From DAOOOW01 sp035387885 (GTDB taxonomy: Bacteria; Patescibacteriota; Patescibacteriia; UBA2196): a stretch of 45,418 nucleotides of DNA. The stretch covers positions 1 through 45,418 of the forward strand of contig DAOOOW010000007.1 in the NCBI GenBank assembly GCA_035387885.1. The letters run 5' to 3'. Below, in pieces: positions 44,400-45,418 of the stretch. A program made the position numbers and the translations under genes. The notes below the pieces were generated by a model. That model saw only the letters and a program-made list of their open reading frames with translations, was not told where the DNA came from and did no database searches. Position 1 is the stretch's first letter; every line of letters begins with the position of its first letter.

Positions 44400-45418
44400 A
44401 CAGTAAAATCCCTAATAAGTTTTTCTGCTTCTCTATTATTTTCTATCCATTTTATATTTTTATCTCTTGTAAACCAAGTCATTTGTCTTTTGGCAAATTG
44501 ATGAGTGTGAATTTTTATTAATTCAATAGCTTCTAGTAAAGTCGTTTTTTTATCTAAATAATCAACTATCTCTTTATAACCAATAGTTTCTAGTGGTGCG
44601 ATATTTTTGCCACTTGTCCGCCGAAGAGGCGGGAATTTTTTAATAATTTTTTTTGTTTCTTCAACTAAACCCTTTTTAATCATTTTATCAACTCGTTTAT
44701 TTATTTTTTCATTAATTAAACTCCTCTCCATCTTAATACCAATTTGCAAGGCGTCAAATAGTGGTGCTTTTTTTTGGCGCAATTCAGAAAATTTATAACC
44801 AGCTAAACAAACTTCCAAGGCTCTATCTAGGCGACGAGGATTTTTTAAAGCCATAAATTCTAAACTATCTGGATCTAATTTTTTTAATAATTTTATCTTT
44901 TCATCCAAAGACATTTTGGCCAATTTTTGTCTAACTTTTAAATCTGGTTTTATTTTGGGAATATCATAATTATCAACAATGGCAGAAATATACAAACCAG
45001 TACCGCCAACAATTATAGGCAATTTACCACGCTTTAAAATATCTTTTATAGCTTTCAAAGCTAATTTTTTATATTGAGCCACGTTAAATTTCTGATTAGG
45101 ATTGATAATATCAATCATATAATATGGAATTTTAACCTCACTTCCACCCCCTCTCCTAATTAGGCTAGGGGAGCTACTGAAGTAAGGTATTTTATATTCT
45201 TGCAGATCTTTACCCGTCCCAATATCCATTTCACGATAAATTTGACGTGAATCTGCTGAAATTATTTCGCTATTAAATTTATGAGCTAATTTAACAGCTA
45301 ATTTTGTTTTACCAGTGGCTGTAGGGCCTAAGATAACAACTATTTTAGGCAATGCGTCTTTTTTTTTCTGAATTCTATTCCAAAGTGCAACATTAGGTTT
45401 TTGATTTAAATATTTCAT
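44396..45418 (-). CDS. miaA: tRNA dimethylallyltransferase
   Basis: 340 residues to the window edge. The ATG is the last codon of the window, so the start is not fully testable. Motifs are VVILGPTATGKTKLAVKLA (P-loop), EIISADSRQIYREMDIGTGK, PIIVGGTGLYISAIV, NPRRLDRALEV and the C-terminal HTHQFAKRQMTWF. It adds a dimethylallyl group to A37 of UNN-reading tRNAs. Two in-frame repeat insertions are visible: SSSPSLIRRGGGSEVK (residues about 81-96, encoded by a CCTAATTAGG palindrome) and PPLRRTSGKN (TCCGCC/GGCGG hairpin). They explain the extra length over the usual 300-315. Confidence 0.95.
   Translation of the reverse strand: MKYLNQKPNVALWNRIQKKKDALPKIVVILGPTATGKTKLAVKLAHKFNSEIISADSRQIYREMDIGTGKDLQEYKIPYFSSSPSLIRRGGGSEVKIPYYMIDIINPNQKFNVAQYKKLALKAIKDILKRGKLPIIVGGTGLYISAIVDNYDIPKIKPDLKVRQKLAKMSLDEKIKLLKKLDPDSLEFMALKNPRRLDRALEVCLAGYKFSELRQKKAPLFDALQIGIKMERSLINEKINKRVDKMIKKGLVEETKKIIKKFPPLRRTSGKNIAPLETIGYKEIVDYLDKKTTLLEAIELIKIHTHQFAKRQMTWFTRDKNIKWIENNREAEKLIRDFTV
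44617..44635 (+). repeat. TCCGCC/GGCGG hairpin inside miaA
   Basis: TGTCCGCCGAAGAGGCGGGA, translated in frame. The arms are of the same type as in secA and korA. Confidence 0.7.
45145..45175 (+). repeat. CCTAATTAGG palindrome inside miaA
   Basis: CCCCCTCTCCTAATTAGG and CTAGGGGAG form a GC-flanked palindrome, translated in frame close to the N-terminal domain. Confidence 0.75.

Noticed and set aside
1..45418. tRNA or rRNA genes
   Set aside because: No cloverleaf with TTCGAATC/GGTTCGA-type arms and CCA end, and no rRNA-like conserved sequence, was recognised by eye; a covariance search was not possible.

Overview
The window is about 45 kb of AT-rich bacterial DNA. It has short core genes, no rRNA or tRNA that I can see, and a great deal of small repeats. 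The gene set suggests a member of the Candidate Phyla Radiation (Patescibacteria): a compact HrcA, a conjugation-type ATPase beside a small hypothetical protein, DUF3467, small GIY-YIG and four-helix-bundle proteins, ComEC, and a minimal fermentative energy module. An ABY1-type lineage would fit, but that is inference. RF2 is present and several genes end in TGA, so the standard bacterial code applies.

Layout. 0.1-9.4 kb: conjugation-type ATPase, corA, cysS, a two-gene membrane cassette, rlmN, a small acidic protein and a DusB-type enzyme. 9.4-19.1 kb: the heat-shock region on the minus strand, hrcA (with CIRCE and a consensus promoter), grpE, hsp20, a zinc-ribbon protein, dnaK, and then dnaJ after several inserted small genes. 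19.1-24.6 kb: small orphan cassettes, rnhA, prfB, a ZIP transporter and a lipoprotein. 24.6-30 kb: comEC split in two, a methyltransferase and recJ. 30-37.7 kb: energy metabolism, with korA and korB (2-oxoacid:ferredoxin oxidoreductase), ackA and pduL; together these can turn pyruvate into acetate and ATP. The korA-korB pair is interrupted by a GIY-YIG gene and a small membrane operon. 37.8-45.4 kb: a nucleotidyltransferase fragment, a four-helix-bundle suffix protein, secA, gatB, a secreted protein with a T9SS-like tail, and miaA, which runs to the window edge.

Three patterns cut across the annotation. First, about 13 small orphan cassettes are scattered between core genes. Most have their own sigma70-type promoter (TTGACA or close), a strong Shine-Dalgarno site and an intrinsic terminator. 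Many core genes instead have no Shine-Dalgarno site, and several have a -10 box 6-7 nt before the ATG, so they are probably leaderless. Second, in three cassettes the -35/-10 spacer is a simple sequence repeat of (TAA)n or (CT)n. Each has a consensus -35 and -10 and a spacer that differs from 17 bp by a whole number of repeat units, which is what a length-switchable promoter would look like. Third, short palindromic and tandem repeats are found between genes and also in frame inside essential genes (dus, recJ, secA, korA, gatB, miaA, ackA, cysS). Four families of small proteins (GIY-YIG, GxxExxY, S23-type four-helix bundle, four-helix-bundle suffix) each sit between or within copies of a particular repeat type, as if each protein belongs with its own repeat family.
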